A stretch of 5,766 nucleotides of DNA from Caldithrix sp. (lineage in GTDB: Bacteria > Zhuqueibacterota > Zhuqueibacteria > Oceanimicrobiales > Oceanimicrobiaceae): the NCBI GenBank assembly GCA_004357015.1, contig SMXE01000014.1, forward strand, positions 1-5,766. Direction: 5' to 3'. The stretch's first letter is position 1. Each line of letters begins with the position of its first letter. Of the stretch, positions 5,765 through 5,766 are shown piece by piece. Below the pieces are notes generated by a model that was not told where the DNA came from, did not search any database, and saw only the letters and a list, made by a program, of their open reading frames with translations. Position numbers and translations under genes: made by a program.

Positions 5765-5766
5765 AA

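Overview
This window is most likely a vitamin B12 (cobalamin) capture and salvage locus from a Gram-negative bacterium of the FCB group, such as a Calditrichota/KSB1-like or related candidate lineage. Three things point there: a TonB-dependent receptor with an N-terminal carboxypeptidase-regulatory-like domain, a C-terminal sorting/FlgD-like domain with an NYPNPFNP motif on a secreted protein, and a mixed base composition. The lineage is inferred from these protein styles, not from a marker gene.

Layout, all on the + strand. Bases 1-61 may hold the tail of an unidentified gene. Bases 62-588 contain no supported gene but carry a full control region: a sigma70-type promoter (202-230), an adenosylcobalamin-type riboswitch (251-430), and an expression platform with an intrinsic terminator (476-508) plus alternative pairings. 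Bases 589-2808 encode a BtuB-type outer-membrane receptor with a TTG start. Bases 2809-3072 are intergenic and mostly filled by a MITE-like or REP-like inverted-repeat element. Bases 3073-4974 encode a secreted YVTN/YncE-type beta-propeller fused to a second surface domain and a sorting domain; it resembles a BtuG-type surface B12-binding partner of BtuB. Bases 4981-5664 encode a PP-loop ATPase of the DUF71/COG2102 family, whose bacterial branch has been predicted to act in B12 salvage. At 5651 a small cysteine-rich CWC-type protein begins, overlapping the ATPase gene; it appears to be interrupted by a one-base frameshift in a CCCC run.

Working model (inference): when B12 is low, the riboswitch lets transcription through to btuB. 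The propeller protein captures corrinoid at the cell surface and hands it to BtuB, and the DUF71 ATPase modifies or salvages the imported corrinoid in the cytoplasm. The last three genes are tightly packed (6-base gap, then 14-base overlap) and look like one transcription unit. It is unclear whether they are read through from btuB across the repeat element or have their own promoter. The main novelty is the three-part surface protein, the repeat element inside the operon, and the CWC gene attached to the B12 ATPase.
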